64,000 nucleotides of DNA from JBFLYC01 sp040756735 (lineage in GTDB: Bacteria; Bacillota; DSM-16504; Desulfitibacterales; Desulfitibacteraceae): NCBI GenBank assembly GCA_040756735.1, contig JBFLYC010000005.1:62001-126000 (forward strand). Direction: 5' to 3'. Below are positions 44,139 through 53,109 of this stretch, piece after piece. Both the position numbers and the translations under genes were made by a program. Within the stretch, counting starts at the first letter, position 1, and every line of letters starts with the position of its first letter. The notes under the pieces were generated by a model that was given only the letters and a program-made list of their open reading frames with translations, was not told the origin of the DNA and did no database searches.

Positions 44139-45458
44139 TTGAGTCAGAACGCACAGAAAAGACCTATTTTTGAAGGTATTTTTTCTAAGGAAGACTGGTT
44201 TGTTGTCTGGTTAGGTTTTGGTATTATTGTTCTTGGCGCCCTTGGCATACTTCCCAAAACTGTTCTTCCCGCAAGATGGGGCAGGGAAGGCGGTTTTGAC
44301 ATACTTACATCTATTCCCGCCAATATCATAGGCGGAATTGTTGTTACAGGGATTATCTGCTTAATCATCTTTAGTATTTCAATGTTTTTTACAAATAGGA
44401 AGGAAATGCCTAAATTTGCCATGGCGTTTCCTGTTGTATTCTTAATAGCTATCCTTGCTTACATCCTAGGAAATTACAATCCATGGAGACATTATGGCTT
44501 TAATGATGTTATCTGGGCTCTTGCATTAGGTTTATTAATTAGTAATACAATTAGAACACCTGACTTTGTTAAACCTGCAGTACGTACAGAGCTGTATATT
44601 AAGACAGGATTGGTTCTCCTGGGCGCATCTATTCTCTTTAACCGTATGATGGAATTGGGGGTATTGGGTTTAGGGGTTGCCTGGCTGGTAACGCCTATCG
44701 TAGTAATTTTCATGTACTGGTATTCCCAAAAGTTCCTGAAAATGCAGGATACTAGGGGTATGGCAATTACCATTGCTGCCGCCACTTCAGTTTGTGGTGT
44801 TTCAGCGGCTATTGCAGCCGGCACAGCTGCAAAAGCCAGAAAAGAAGAAATATCCCTTGCCATTTCAGTTACTCTTATCTTTACCGTTTTAATGATGATC
44901 GGTATGCCTGCCTTGGTTGTGGCAATTGGCATGGATCCCATTGTGGGAGCTGCCTGGATGGGTGGTACAATTGACTCTACAGGCGCTGTTGTTGCAGCAG
45001 GCGCCATGCTTGGCGAAGATGCCATGCAGGTAGCATCAGTTATTAAGATGATCCAGAATATCTTGATTGGTGTTATTGCATTCTTTGTCGCCGTGTACTG
45101 GGTTATTGCTTATGAAGGTAAATCTGCTTCAGAAGCAAACGTAGGGGCATCTGAGATTTGGTTCCGTATGCCAAAGTTCATCATCGGTTTTGTTGCTGCA
45201 TCTTTAATTTTCTCATTCATACTTCCTAGTGAAACAGTGAGCAGCACACTAAGTATAGTAAATGGCTACCGGGGCTTTTTCTTTACTCTGGCCTTTGTAA
45301 GTATCGGCCTTGAATCCAACTTTGCTGATATGGCTAAACTTGTTAAGGGCGGCAAGCCGTTAACCCTGTACATTATCGGCCAATCCTTCAACCTGGTATT
45401 AACACTAATCGCAGCATACATCTTCTTCAGCGGCAATTTCTTCTCACTGCCATTTTAA
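44139..45458 (+). CDS. YeiH/UPF0324 family putative sulfate exporter, membrane protein
   Basis: 439 residues with about ten transmembrane segments. Family hallmarks: LALGLLISNTIRTP, ELYIKTGLVLLGASILF, AAATSVCGVSAAIAAG and PIVGAAWMGGTIDSTGAVVA. The first 20 residues are a polar cytoplasmic lead. TTG 44139 is preferred because AGGAGGG ends 8 bases upstream; the GTG at 44130 overlaps that site. YeiH proteins are often annotated as sulfate exporters, from weak evidence, so the substrate is open. Confidence 0.85.
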   Translation: MSQNAQKRPIFEGIFSKEDWFVVWLGFGIIVLGALGILPKTVLPARWGREGGFDILTSIPANIIGGIVVTGIICLIIFSISMFFTNRKEMPKFAMAFPVVFLIAILAYILGNYNPWRHYGFNDVIWALALGLLISNTIRTPDFVKPAVRTELYIKTGLVLLGASILFNRMMELGVLGLGVAWLVTPIVVIFMYWYSQKFLKMQDTRGMAITIAAATSVCGVSAAIAAGTAAKARKEEISLAISVTLIFTVLMMIGMPALVVAIGMDPIVGAAWMGGTIDSTGAVVAAGAMLGEDAMQVASVIKMIQNILIGVIAFFVAVYWVIAYEGKSASEANVGASEIWFRMPKFIIGFVAASLIFSFILPSETVSSTLSIVNGYRGFFFTLAFVSIGLESNFADMAKLVKGGKPLTLYIIGQSFNLVLTLIAAYIFFSGNFFSLPF

Positions 45459-45507
45459 TGAGAAAGTAACCTTTAGAAATTAGACATAGAAAGCATCAGA
45501 AATGGTG

Positions 45508-45556
45508 AAATCCCATAGAATAGGGTTAACCTGTTTTATGGGATTTACTTTTATGG
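45508..45556 (+). terminator. Terminator after the yeiH-type gene
   Basis: AAATCCCATA / TATGGGATTT stem with a T-rich tail. Confidence 0.7.
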
Positions 45557-45633
45557 GATAATTATTTTGGGCTAATCAATTATTTAGTCGCTTTTTTAAA
45601 GGAAATCATGGCGGTGTTGGAGAAGAATAATAA

Positions 45634-46022
45634 GGTCAGGGGACACACCTCCCTTGTAAGCGTAAACTCTTGGTTTGGAGGAATGTCCCCAACGTAGGTC
45701 AGGGGACACACCTCCCTCGTAAGCGTAAACGCTTGGTTTGGAGGAATGTCCCCAACGTAGGTCAGGGGACACACCTCCCATTATTGGAGGTGAGANNNNN
45801 NNNNNNNNNNNNNNNNNNNNNNNNNNNNNNNNNNNNNNNNNNNNNNNNNNNNNNNNNNNNNNNNNNNNNNNNNNNNNNNNNNNNNNNNNNNNNNNCTTGG
45901 TTTGGAGGAATGTCCCCAACGTAGGTCAGGGGACACACCTCCCTCGTAAGCGTAAACGCTTGGTTTGGAGGAATGTCCCCAACGTAGGTCAGGGGACACA
46001 CCTCCCATTATTGGAGGTGAGA
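45634..46022. repeat. Tandem array of a 63-bp hairpin-forming repeat, interrupted by an assembly gap
   Basis: Units start at 45634, 45697 and 45760 before the gap and at 45924 and 45987 after it, a 63-base period. Each unit is an imperfect hairpin: GGGGACA pairs with TGTCCCC, CCTCC with GGAGG and AGCGT with ACGCT around a short loop. A partial related copy follows near 46113. The stretch before the gap (45697-45795) is the same as that after it (45924-46022), so the true copy number is unknown. It is in intergenic DNA, so REP-like. Confidence 0.85.
45796..45895. other. Assembly gap of 100 N
   Basis: Exactly 100 N inside the repeat array, the conventional size for a gap of unknown length. Reading frames that cross it are artefacts. 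Confidence 0.98.
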
Positions 46023-46148
46023 AGTTAGAGGTAAGAGGTTGGATTTAAGTATTGCTTCGAAGCATCTCTAGAGGTCTCACATCTAACATCCCACTTCCCA
46101 CTTCTAGTATTGAGGAATGTCCCCAATAATAATAGGAGGTGGCAATAA

Positions 46149-46475
46149 ATGAGTATAGACATCAAAGCGAAGGAACTAGCAGATGCAGTTAAAGAAAGCG
46201 AGGAATTTAAAAACTTAACATCTGCTCATGCAAGGTTGAAGATTGACATAAGCGCTCAAGATTTGATCAGGCAGATCCAAAAGCTGCAGGAAAAAGCCTT
46301 TGAAGCACAGAGGCAGGGGACGCCTGCAGACAAATCGATAATTGATCAGTTGAAGGCTCTTGAAGTTACTGCCCAGCAAAATGATACCTTGAACAAACTC
46401 TTTAAAGCTCAAGAAAAGTTCAATATGTTGATGCATAATGTAAGCGAAAAAATCAGCTCTGAATTATATAAATAA
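46149..46475 (+). CDS. YlbF/YmcA family protein
   Basis: 108 residues, all helical, of the YlbF/YmcA (DUF964) family: KAKELADAVKESEEFKNLTS, ALEVTAQQNDTLNKLFKAQE. In Bacillus, YlbF, YmcA and YaaT form a complex affecting RNase Y and developmental choice; whether this paralogue does so is unknown. AGGAGGTGG precedes the ATG. It stands alone between the repeat array and a terminator. Confidence 0.88.
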   Translation: MSIDIKAKELADAVKESEEFKNLTSAHARLKIDISAQDLIRQIQKLQEKAFEAQRQGTPADKSIIDQLKALEVTAQQNDTLNKLFKAQEKFNMLMHNVSEKISSELYK

Positions 46476-46496
46476 ATTGATAGTACAATTCTCGGT

Positions 46497-46532
46497 AAGA
46501 AGCAGGATAATTATTATTCTGCTTCTTTTATA
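46497..46532 (+). terminator. Terminator after ylbF-like gene
   Basis: AAGAAGCAG / CTGCTTCTT stem with AT-rich loop and T-run. Confidence 0.82.
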
Positions 46533-46599
46533 TTCCAGCATAATAATCCTTTAGCCACACAAAATAGGTTTAGATTATTTCATAATGGAGCAAATGTTT

Positions 46600-47760
46600 A
46601 TGGCTAAACCAAGAATTGGCACACTGAAGGTGGCAGCAGCATATATCGGTACCATAGTAGGAGCCGGTTTTGCTTCCGGGCAGGAGATCCTCCAGTTTTT
46701 CGGCTTTTTTGGTGGATATGGTTTATTTGGCTTGATATTGTCCGGAATTTTCTTCTCTCTTTTTGGCTATATGCTGCTGGATTTAGGGAGGAGGTTGAAA
46801 GCAGATTCCCACCTGCCTGTAATAAAGTTTGCTGGAGGAAAATACATAGGTACCGCAATAGATTATGTAATAACGTTTTTTTTATTTGGCGCACTAACTG
46901 TTATGGCAGCTGGAGCGGGTGCTCTTTTCAGCGAACAATTTGGACTGCCCAGTTTATTAGGCAGCGGTATGCTGATGCTGATTACCCTGGTCACCGTCTT
47001 ATTGGGGATTACAGGTGTGATTAATGCAATTGCCTTTGTTACTCCGGTTTTATTAGCTGCTGTATTCTTGGTTGCAGTATTATCCTTTACTTCGGCAGGC
47101 TTTGATTTGAGCAATCTGGCTGCTGCAAGGCTGGGTAACCCTACCGTTCCATTTTGGTCTATAGCCGCTTTTTTGTATGTGTCATATAATCTAGTTGTAG
47201 CTGTAGCAGTGTTGGCTCCCTTAGGAAATGAAGCAGGCAATCAAAGAATCCTCCGGGCTGGCGCTGTTTGGGGTGGTATTGGTCTGGCATTGGGCGCAGG
47301 AGCCATTTATCTGTCTGTAATAGTTCACATGCCCCGGGCAGGAGAGTTTGCAATTCCAATGATCTATGTTGTGTCACAGATTTCACCATTAGTTCAATTA
47401 TTTTATGCATTGGTTCTTTTTGCTGAGGTTTATACTACAGCTGTTGGCAGTCTTTATGGGTTTTCTGCAAGGCTGATATCCCCAAAACACCCTAACAGTT
47501 GGAAGTATATAACTGGTACTACCGTAGCAGCCCTTGCAGCAAGTCTGGTCGGATTTACTAATCTGGTCAGGTATTTATTTCCTGCTGTAGGCATAATGGG
47601 TATCCTTATGATTGGGGCTGTGTCATGGGTGTATGTTAAAGAATTATTTGTTGGTTTGGCCCTCATCAGGGGTGTTCCGGAAGCGGCTCGTAAAAGGGTA
47701 GGGCCAGAACAGGAAGTAGAAAAGGAAGTTCCCAAAGAAGAGAAAAGTTCTAATGAATAA
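46600..47760 (+). CDS. YkvI family membrane protein (APC-superfamily-like transporter)
   Basis: 386 residues with ten to eleven hydrophobic segments. It starts KVAAAYIGTIVGAGFASGQE, the glycine-rich first helix typical of YkvI and related amino-acid transporters, then FFGGYGLFGLILSGIFFSLF, and YFLYVSYN-like AAFLYVSYNLVVAVAVLAPL. The charged C-terminus is EQEVEKEVPKEEKSS. ATG 46600 has GGAG 9 bases upstream. Substrate unknown. Confidence 0.83.
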   Translation: MAKPRIGTLKVAAAYIGTIVGAGFASGQEILQFFGFFGGYGLFGLILSGIFFSLFGYMLLDLGRRLKADSHLPVIKFAGGKYIGTAIDYVITFFLFGALTVMAAGAGALFSEQFGLPSLLGSGMLMLITLVTVLLGITGVINAIAFVTPVLLAAVFLVAVLSFTSAGFDLSNLAAARLGNPTVPFWSIAAFLYVSYNLVVAVAVLAPLGNEAGNQRILRAGAVWGGIGLALGAGAIYLSVIVHMPRAGEFAIPMIYVVSQISPLVQLFYALVLFAEVYTTAVGSLYGFSARLISPKHPNSWKYITGTTVAALAASLVGFTNLVRYLFPAVGIMGILMIGAVSWVYVKELFVGLALIRGVPEAARKRVGPEQEVEKEVPKEEKSSNE

Positions 47761-47885
47761 TTAAAGAGGACATGCTTCTCCTAAAAGTGTAACTTAGGAG
47801 CATATGCCCAAATAAAAATAACTGGGGAATCAGGGCCGCCAGCTAAGCTGGTGTTTTGCTTAATACAATTGCTTAATACAATTAA

Positions 47886-47915
47886 GAAAGGGTGGAACAT
47901 GGCCACCCTTTTTAG
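47886..47915. terminator. Bidirectional terminator between ykvI-like and aminotransferase genes
   Basis: AAGGGTGG / CCACCCTT stem, T-run on plus strand and a weaker TTTCTT on minus strand. Lies between convergent genes. Confidence 0.85.
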
Positions 47916-47921
47916 ATGATT

Positions 47922-49109
47922 TTACATCACCGATGCTTTCTTTCCGGTCAAATATGAGTCAATTCTATTTAAACATTCATATATATTTTCCATGGAGGTT
48001 ACATATGACAGGCGAAGATAATTCTGGCCGTAAATCCCAAAACTGCCGCCATCCAAAGTTGCCACCCCTGCTTTTTCTAAAAGTTCACCTGCCAGGACAG
48101 AACTCGGCTTACCTGTGCCGCTGACATTTGGAAAGGCATAAAAAGCCCCTTTGGGTTTGTGGCATTTTAATCCTGGAATAGAATTCAGCCCGTCTACCAA
48201 AACGTCTCTTCTTTTAACATATTCCTGGACCATTTTTTTTGTTTCTCCGTGACAGCTTAATAATGCTTCAACCCCTGCCATCTGAACAAAAGGTGGAGTA
48301 CAGCTGTTTGAGTTAATTACCAGTCTGGTGATTTGCTGGGCTAGTTCCTGCGGCATAAGTCCGTAACCCAACCTCCAACCTGTCATGGAAAATGTCTTGG
48401 AAAAACCGTCTACTACAACTGTCCTTTCCTTCATTCCTGGAAAGGAAGCTATGGAAAGGGGCTCCTCTTCATAATAAATTTTATTATAAACTTCATCAGA
48501 CATAACCAGAATGTCATGTTCTATGCAGAGATTAGCTATTTCCTCCAATTCCCTTCTGCCTAAAATTCCGCCGGTAGGGTTGTGAGGAGAGTTTAGTATC
48601 AGCATTTTAGTCTTGGGGCTAATAAGTTTAGCCAGCTTACCTGTGTCTATAGTAAAGTTACCCTCAATTTCCTCAATGGGAATTGGTACGGGTATTCCAC
48701 CGCTGAAGCGGATAATAGATTCATATATAGGGAAACCGGGATTGGGATAGATTATTTCATCACCAGGATTTACGCAGGCCATGAGGGTAAAAAATAATAT
48801 GGGTTTTGCGCCCGGGACAACTACAACTTCATTGGCATTATATTTTACATCTCTAATCCTACTGCTGTAATCAGCAATTATTTCTTGCACGGAAGCAAGC
48901 CCCCCTGCGGGGCAGTACTTGGTATGTCCCTGGTTCATGGCCTTCACTGCGGCCCCAATAACCTTGGGTGGAGTTGCAAAATCAGGTTCGCCTATTTCCA
49001 TATGTATTACTTTAAAACCCTGGCTTTCGAGCTTTTTTGCCCTTGCCAGGACTTCAAAGGCTGATTCTGTTCCTAATAAGGACAGCCTATCCGCCAAAAA
49101 TCTTTTCAT
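47922..49109 (-). CDS. Class I/II pyridoxal-phosphate aminotransferase (AspC-like)
   Basis: 395 residues, fold type I. IHMEIGEPDFATPP at the N-terminus, NSPHNPTGGILGRRE (Asn/Asp region), SDEVYNKIYYEE, and SKTFSMTGWRLGY with the PLP lysine; LRLSYVTS near the C-terminus carries the substrate-carboxylate arginine. Substrate could be aspartate, alanine or aromatic amino acids. AAGGCGG is the ribosome site. A promoter and a possible leader terminator lie upstream. Confidence 0.9.
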   Translation of the reverse strand: MKRFLADRLSLLGTESAFEVLARAKKLESQGFKVIHMEIGEPDFATPPKVIGAAVKAMNQGHTKYCPAGGLASVQEIIADYSSRIRDVKYNANEVVVVPGAKPILFFTLMACVNPGDEIIYPNPGFPIYESIIRFSGGIPVPIPIEEIEGNFTIDTGKLAKLISPKTKMLILNSPHNPTGGILGRRELEEIANLCIEHDILVMSDEVYNKIYYEEEPLSIASFPGMKERTVVVDGFSKTFSMTGWRLGYGLMPQELAQQITRLVINSNSCTPPFVQMAGVEALLSCHGETKKMVQEYVKRRDVLVDGLNSIPGLKCHKPKGAFYAFPNVSGTGKPSSVLAGELLEKAGVATLDGGSFGIYGQNYLRLSYVTSMENIYECLNRIDSYLTGKKASVM

Positions 49110-49150
49110 CTTTTTACACCGCCTTAAGCATGCCGTTTATTGGCTATAAT

Positions 49151-49248
49151 AAAAAAAACCTGGTAGCGCATATAAGGACTAATGTCTATTCATGGAGGAC
49201 ACCAGGCTTAATTATAGTTATTTTAGTGACAGAGGGGGGGTTTGTCAA
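49151..49248 (-). promoter_or_regulatory. Promoter and leader hairpin of the aminotransferase gene
   Basis: Read on the minus strand: TTGACA (49243-49248), 17 bases, TAAAAT (49220-49225). Just downstream the leader has CCTGGT (49201-49206) pairing with ACCAGG (49159-49164), followed by eight T, a terminator-like arrangement before the gene. This suggests transcription attenuation. Confidence 0.6.
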
Positions 49249-49307
49249 GAGATATTGACCAAATAAATTTTTAAATATTTTTAGGGTATATTTTTATGGC
49301 TGTAGTT

Positions 49308-49328
49308 CTTGGCAAATGGTTTGCCAAG
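49308..49328. promoter_or_regulatory. Perfect 9-bp inverted repeat, candidate operator of the alcohol dehydrogenase
   Basis: CTTGGCAAA and TTTGCCAAG separated by TGG, 100 bases before the Fe-ADH start, with TAAAAT nearby downstream. A symmetric site of this type is typical of LacI/GntR/CcpA-like dimers. No regulator is encoded alongside. Confidence 0.55.
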
Positions 49329-49427
49329 GGTGTGGTAAAATACTCCGATTCAGTTTAGAATTAGTTTAAATAGAAGGGAAACTTATTTAAAGGTAAAAGA
49401 AAATTAAAGAAAGAAAAGGTGAGTGTT

Positions 49428-50714
49428 ATGAAGTTAATGGACCAGGCCAGGCAGCTGCTTCATGAATTTAAAGGGGAATCATATGTTTTTGGTAATGGAG
49501 TATTAAAAGAATCCGGCAAACTAGTCTCTAAATTGGGCCAAAGACCAATGATGGTGGCAAATGATAGTAAATGGTATGAGCCTACAATTAATGTAGTCAC
49601 AAAATCCATAGAGGACCAGGGTTTAAGCCTTTTAGGAAATAGAGTAGTCCCTGGATCTAGGCCAAACAGTCCCAGGGAGGATGTGCGGAGGATACAACAA
49701 TCCATTGAGGAATTTAAACCGGACTGCCTGGTTGCTCTTGGCGGGGGCTCTACCATCGACGCAGTAAAGGGGGCAAATGTGCTGTACAGTTTAGCTGGGT
49801 ACAGCAGCGATTTTGAAACATACTTTGGTGTGGGAGAAGTAACCAAGGTCATAAGCGAAACCGGCACAAAACTTTTACCCATGCTGGCTATCCAAACTGC
49901 AGCCAGTTCGGGTGCCCATCTGACCAAATATTCAAATATTACCGATTTGGCTACCGGCCAAAAGAAACTCATTGTTGATGAGGCTATTGTACCGGAAAGG
50001 GCGCTATTTGATTATGATGTCACAAAGTCCATGCATCCTTCTTTAACTGTAGATGGAGCCTTTGATGGGTTAGCTCATTGTCTTGAAGTATTTTATGGAG
50101 CAGGGGATAAGAACTTTGCAAAGCTTAAAGACATAGCCATTGCAGGCATTGATCTGATTGTGCAAAACGTGGAAAAAGTCTATAACAATCCAGAGGATGA
50201 GGCAGGCAGGGAGGCCTTGGGGTTAGGCACTGACCTTGGGGGATATGCAATTATGCTTGGCGGAACCAATGGAGCCCATTTAACCAGTTTTTCATTAGTG
50301 GACATTGCCAGCCACGGAAGGGCATGTGCAATCATGAACCCCTATTATACAGTATTTTTCGCTCCTGCCATAGAACGCCAGCTGCACCTCTTGGCAGATA
50401 TCTTTATTGATGCTGGCCTAATGGCAAATGGAGCCAGGGCTTTTTCGGGAAGAGATTTAGGAATAGCCGTTGCAGAGGCAATGAGGGAGCTTGCCCGTAG
50501 GGTCGGTTTTCCTGTAACCCTTTCGGAGCTGCAAGGATTTAGTGACCTCCATATCCAAAGGGCTTTGAATGCAGCCAAGAATCCCCAGCTGGAAATGAAG
50601 CTGAAAAATATGCCTGTTCCTCTCACAGCATCCATGGTTGATGAGTACATGGGACCGGTTTTGGATGCTGCAAAAACAGGTGATTTTGCTGTGATTAAAA
50701 ACCTTAATTTTTAA
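49428..50714 (+). CDS. Iron-containing alcohol dehydrogenase
   Basis: 428 residues of the Fe-ADH/glycerol dehydrogenase-like family: VVPGSRPNSPREDVRRIQQS, CLVALGGGSTIDAVKGAN (NAD site), a metal-site region in DGAFDGLAHCLEVFYGAG, and GGTNGAHLTSFSLVDIASHG with candidate metal His residues. The order of segments is normal but the sequence is divergent from butanol or ethanol dehydrogenases. ATG 49428 follows AAAAGGTGAG. Monocistronic, behind a symmetric operator-like repeat. Confidence 0.85.
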   Translation: MKLMDQARQLLHEFKGESYVFGNGVLKESGKLVSKLGQRPMMVANDSKWYEPTINVVTKSIEDQGLSLLGNRVVPGSRPNSPREDVRRIQQSIEEFKPDCLVALGGGSTIDAVKGANVLYSLAGYSSDFETYFGVGEVTKVISETGTKLLPMLAIQTAASSGAHLTKYSNITDLATGQKKLIVDEAIVPERALFDYDVTKSMHPSLTVDGAFDGLAHCLEVFYGAGDKNFAKLKDIAIAGIDLIVQNVEKVYNNPEDEAGREALGLGTDLGGYAIMLGGTNGAHLTSFSLVDIASHGRACAIMNPYYTVFFAPAIERQLHLLADIFIDAGLMANGARAFSGRDLGIAVAEAMRELARRVGFPVTLSELQGFSDLHIQRALNAAKNPQLEMKLKNMPVPLTASMVDEYMGPVLDAAKTGDFAVIKNLNF

Positions 50715-50729
50715 GATGAAAAAGCGGTA

Positions 50730-52124
50730 TCAGTTTAACATCTTCTCTAATTCACTGTATGGTATTTTAAATTTTTCAGAGAGTCCTGTAAGGATAATTT
50801 GTGTATCTATGATTTTATGGCGATATTCTTGCTGAATATTTTTTAAGAAATCAATTAAGGCCTTTTCGCCAATTTTGTCCTCAATTTTCAGCCAAAAATT
50901 GGCTCCTTTTAAATAGACCATCTGCCTATAAACTGTTTCAGAAGGGAAATCTTTTATATGTTTAACCATGGATTGTCCTGAATACTTTTGGTCAGCCAGG
51001 GCAAAGTAAGCTTTATATAGTAATGCTGCAGGTAAATGCCTGGATTTGCAGTACTTGTAAGCTGAGTAATTGGCCAGACTTTCATCTATCCAGCTTTCCG
51101 TGATCTGGTCGTTACCGACTAATGTATGCCACCATTGATGGGATATCTCATGGGCAAGTGTGAATACATTGATATTTTCATCCTGATTCAAAAATATTAT
51201 CCCGGAAAATTCCATCCCTTTAAAGTTGTTCAGGGGCACATCTATAATGGTCATGCTTGGGTAGGGATAGTATCCATATCTATTTTGATAAAATATAAAG
51301 GTATCCACAGCAATTTCCAGCAATTCAGGTCGTGGTGTCTTATAGTAATAAGAAATTTCCAGCCTGTTGCTGAGCTTGAAGGATGTTTTTTTGAAGGGCC
51401 CCAGGACAAGGGTTAAATCCCTCACAGGCGGAGTGGTTAAACTGTAATATTGACCATTATAGGTACTTGGAAATGGAGTAACTAAATATTCATCAGTATA
51501 AAACTCTAAATTAAATTGGGCGGACTCGAAATAATATGGATCGGCATAGTCTACCCATTGAAAGTCTATCCACCTTCCATCTTTCCTGGGGGCCAGCACA
51601 GGATACCATAATGCTAGCAGTGTTATGTCATCATATTTTCCAAAGCGGGTAAAGTTATTTTTATAATGTGTCTCAAATTCAACGTAAATTGAGGCAGAAT
51701 CCCCTTCAGTTAAACTGTCAGGCAGCTGCAACACTATTTTTTCCAGGCTTTGCTCAAGGGGAACCGGGTTATGGTTAAATAGTATTGATTTTACCTTGAT
51801 ATTTTCTTTGCCCTGCAAATTGGCAGGCAGGTTTAACTGGAGTTTATTTAAATCTTCTCCCCAGCTATTTGTGAAGATTATTTCTAAAGCTCCCTCCAAG
51901 TAAGTACCCTTGTCTTGGACCTGCAGTGTATACACCGGGTATTCCTTAAAGGGATATTCCTTAGATGGGATTTCCGGGTGGTTTTCTGGAGTTGTCATTT
52001 CTTCTTGTGCTAAGGTGTCAGATTTAGTGAACAGACTTAAAAAAGCCGGGGACAGGGGAAGAACAAAGGAACAAGTTATACTTATGAGCATTAGCAAAAA
52101 ACAAGTGATGGCGATTTTTTTCAT
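50730..52124 (-). CDS. M1 family zinc metallopeptidase, membrane-anchored
   Basis: 464 residues. An N-terminal hydrophobic segment (IAITCFLLMLISITCSFVLP) is a signal peptide or anchor. The catalytic zinc site is AHEISHQWW followed by WIDESLANYSAYKY (HExxH-x18-E). A degenerate GAMEN-like motif is GMEFSGIIFL. The N-terminal half is a beta-sandwich-like domain. It should act outside the membrane on peptides or proteins. ATG 52124 has GGGGG upstream; the longer reading lacks support. Confidence 0.86.
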   Translation of the reverse strand: MKKIAITCFLLMLISITCSFVLPLSPAFLSLFTKSDTLAQEEMTTPENHPEIPSKEYPFKEYPVYTLQVQDKGTYLEGALEIIFTNSWGEDLNKLQLNLPANLQGKENIKVKSILFNHNPVPLEQSLEKIVLQLPDSLTEGDSASIYVEFETHYKNNFTRFGKYDDITLLALWYPVLAPRKDGRWIDFQWVDYADPYYFESAQFNLEFYTDEYLVTPFPSTYNGQYYSLTTPPVRDLTLVLGPFKKTSFKLSNRLEISYYYKTPRPELLEIAVDTFIFYQNRYGYYPYPSMTIIDVPLNNFKGMEFSGIIFLNQDENINVFTLAHEISHQWWHTLVGNDQITESWIDESLANYSAYKYCKSRHLPAALLYKAYFALADQKYSGQSMVKHIKDFPSETVYRQMVYLKGANFWLKIEDKIGEKALIDFLKNIQQEYRHKIIDTQIILTGLSEKFKIPYSELEKMLN

Positions 52125-52210
52125 GGCTGCCCCCTGATAGTCTGAATTATGTACTAAGAAATGCGCCAAAATAAACTTATAGACGAAATACAGAAGTCAG
52201 AATACATCGC

Positions 52211-52322
52211 TACGCCACGGGGACGGTTCCATCGTCTTTCCTTCGGACCTTCGCTGCGCTACGGTGACGCTCGAACCGTCCCCATGGCTCCGCTAATTGC
52301 TAAATTTCGTTGTAGTAATAGT
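52211..52322 (+). repeat. MITE/REP-like element, copy 1 (left end missing)
   Basis: About 110 bases nearly identical to the core of the copy at 54150-54262. GGGGACGGTTC pairs with GAACCGTCCCC around a GC-rich middle, and the right end TTTCGTTGTAGTAATA resembles the terminal repeat of copy 2. I cannot find the matching left end. The rest of 52125-52470 is AT-rich with no gene. Confidence 0.8.
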
Positions 52323-52470
52323 CAGTTAAAATTAAAACAGTAAAAAAGTAGCATAAGTCTATACCTTGGCAAGCACTAAATAATTCTGGTATTTTTGACC
52401 CATTTCTTCTATAATAGAACATAACAATAAAAATAAAAATAAATAAAAATAAATTCAGGAGTATGATTTA

Positions 52471-53109
52471 ATGACGAAAATGTCCTTTGATAAGGAGTTT
52501 TTTTATCCCACACTGATTTTTTTTATCATAACTGTTTTAGTTTACCTATGGCAACCTATTGCAGCTATTTTTTTTGCAATACTAACAGCAGGGGCGGCGC
52601 TATTTTTTAGGGATCCGCATAGAGATATTCCAGAAGACCAGGACATTATTGTTTCTCCTGCTGATGGCACCATCTTGGGAGTTACTGAGGTTGAGGAAAA
52701 AGACTACTTTAAGACTAGGGTAAAAAAGGTTTCAATATTTTTATCGGTATTAGATGTGCATATTAATAGGTCTCCTATTAAAGGTACGGTTGCAAAAGTA
52801 AGATATGTGCCCGGCAAGTTTTTAGCCGCATACAAACAAGAGGCTGCAGTTTGCAATGAGCAAAATATGGTATTCATAGAAGGGGAGAAATTCCCTGTAC
52901 TTGTGGTTCAAATTGCAGGTTTTATTGCCAGGAGGATTGTTTGTAGAGTTCAAGAGGGGGTCGAGTTAGAAAGAGGCCAGAGGTTCGGTCTTATAAGGTT
53001 TGGGTCTTGTACTGAATTGTATGTACCCATTGGTACTGAGATCGAAGTCAAAAAGGGAGATAAAGTACGTGGAGGAGAAACTATTATTGGGAGGTGGAAG
53101 GGTGAATAA
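52471..53109 (+). CDS. psd: Phosphatidylserine decarboxylase, short archaeal-type
   Basis: 212 residues of the short membrane-associated Psd family. Two N-terminal hydrophobic helices (FFIITVLVYLWQPIAAIFFA) precede FRDPHRDIPEDQDIIVSPAD. The chain-cleavage site is FGSCTE, with Ser179 becoming the pyruvoyl group; the usual LGST/GSS motif is replaced by GSC. VSIFLSVLDVHINRSPI is conserved. It converts phosphatidylserine to phosphatidylethanolamine. It overlaps pssA by 8 bases, giving a two-gene phospholipid operon. Confidence 0.93.
   Translation: MTKMSFDKEFFYPTLIFFIITVLVYLWQPIAAIFFAILTAGAALFFRDPHRDIPEDQDIIVSPADGTILGVTEVEEKDYFKTRVKKVSIFLSVLDVHINRSPIKGTVAKVRYVPGKFLAAYKQEAAVCNEQNMVFIEGEKFPVLVVQIAGFIARRIVCRVQEGVELERGQRFGLIRFGSCTELYVPIGTEIEVKKGDKVRGGETIIGRWKGE

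Noticed and set aside
45634..46022. Possible CRISPR array
   Set aside because: The units are directly contiguous with no unique spacers and no cas genes nearby.
45596..46028. Several reading frames through the 63-bp repeats and the N block
   Set aside because: They run through the assembly gap and the repeat period of 63 is a multiple of three, which keeps frames open by chance. No protein family is recognisable.
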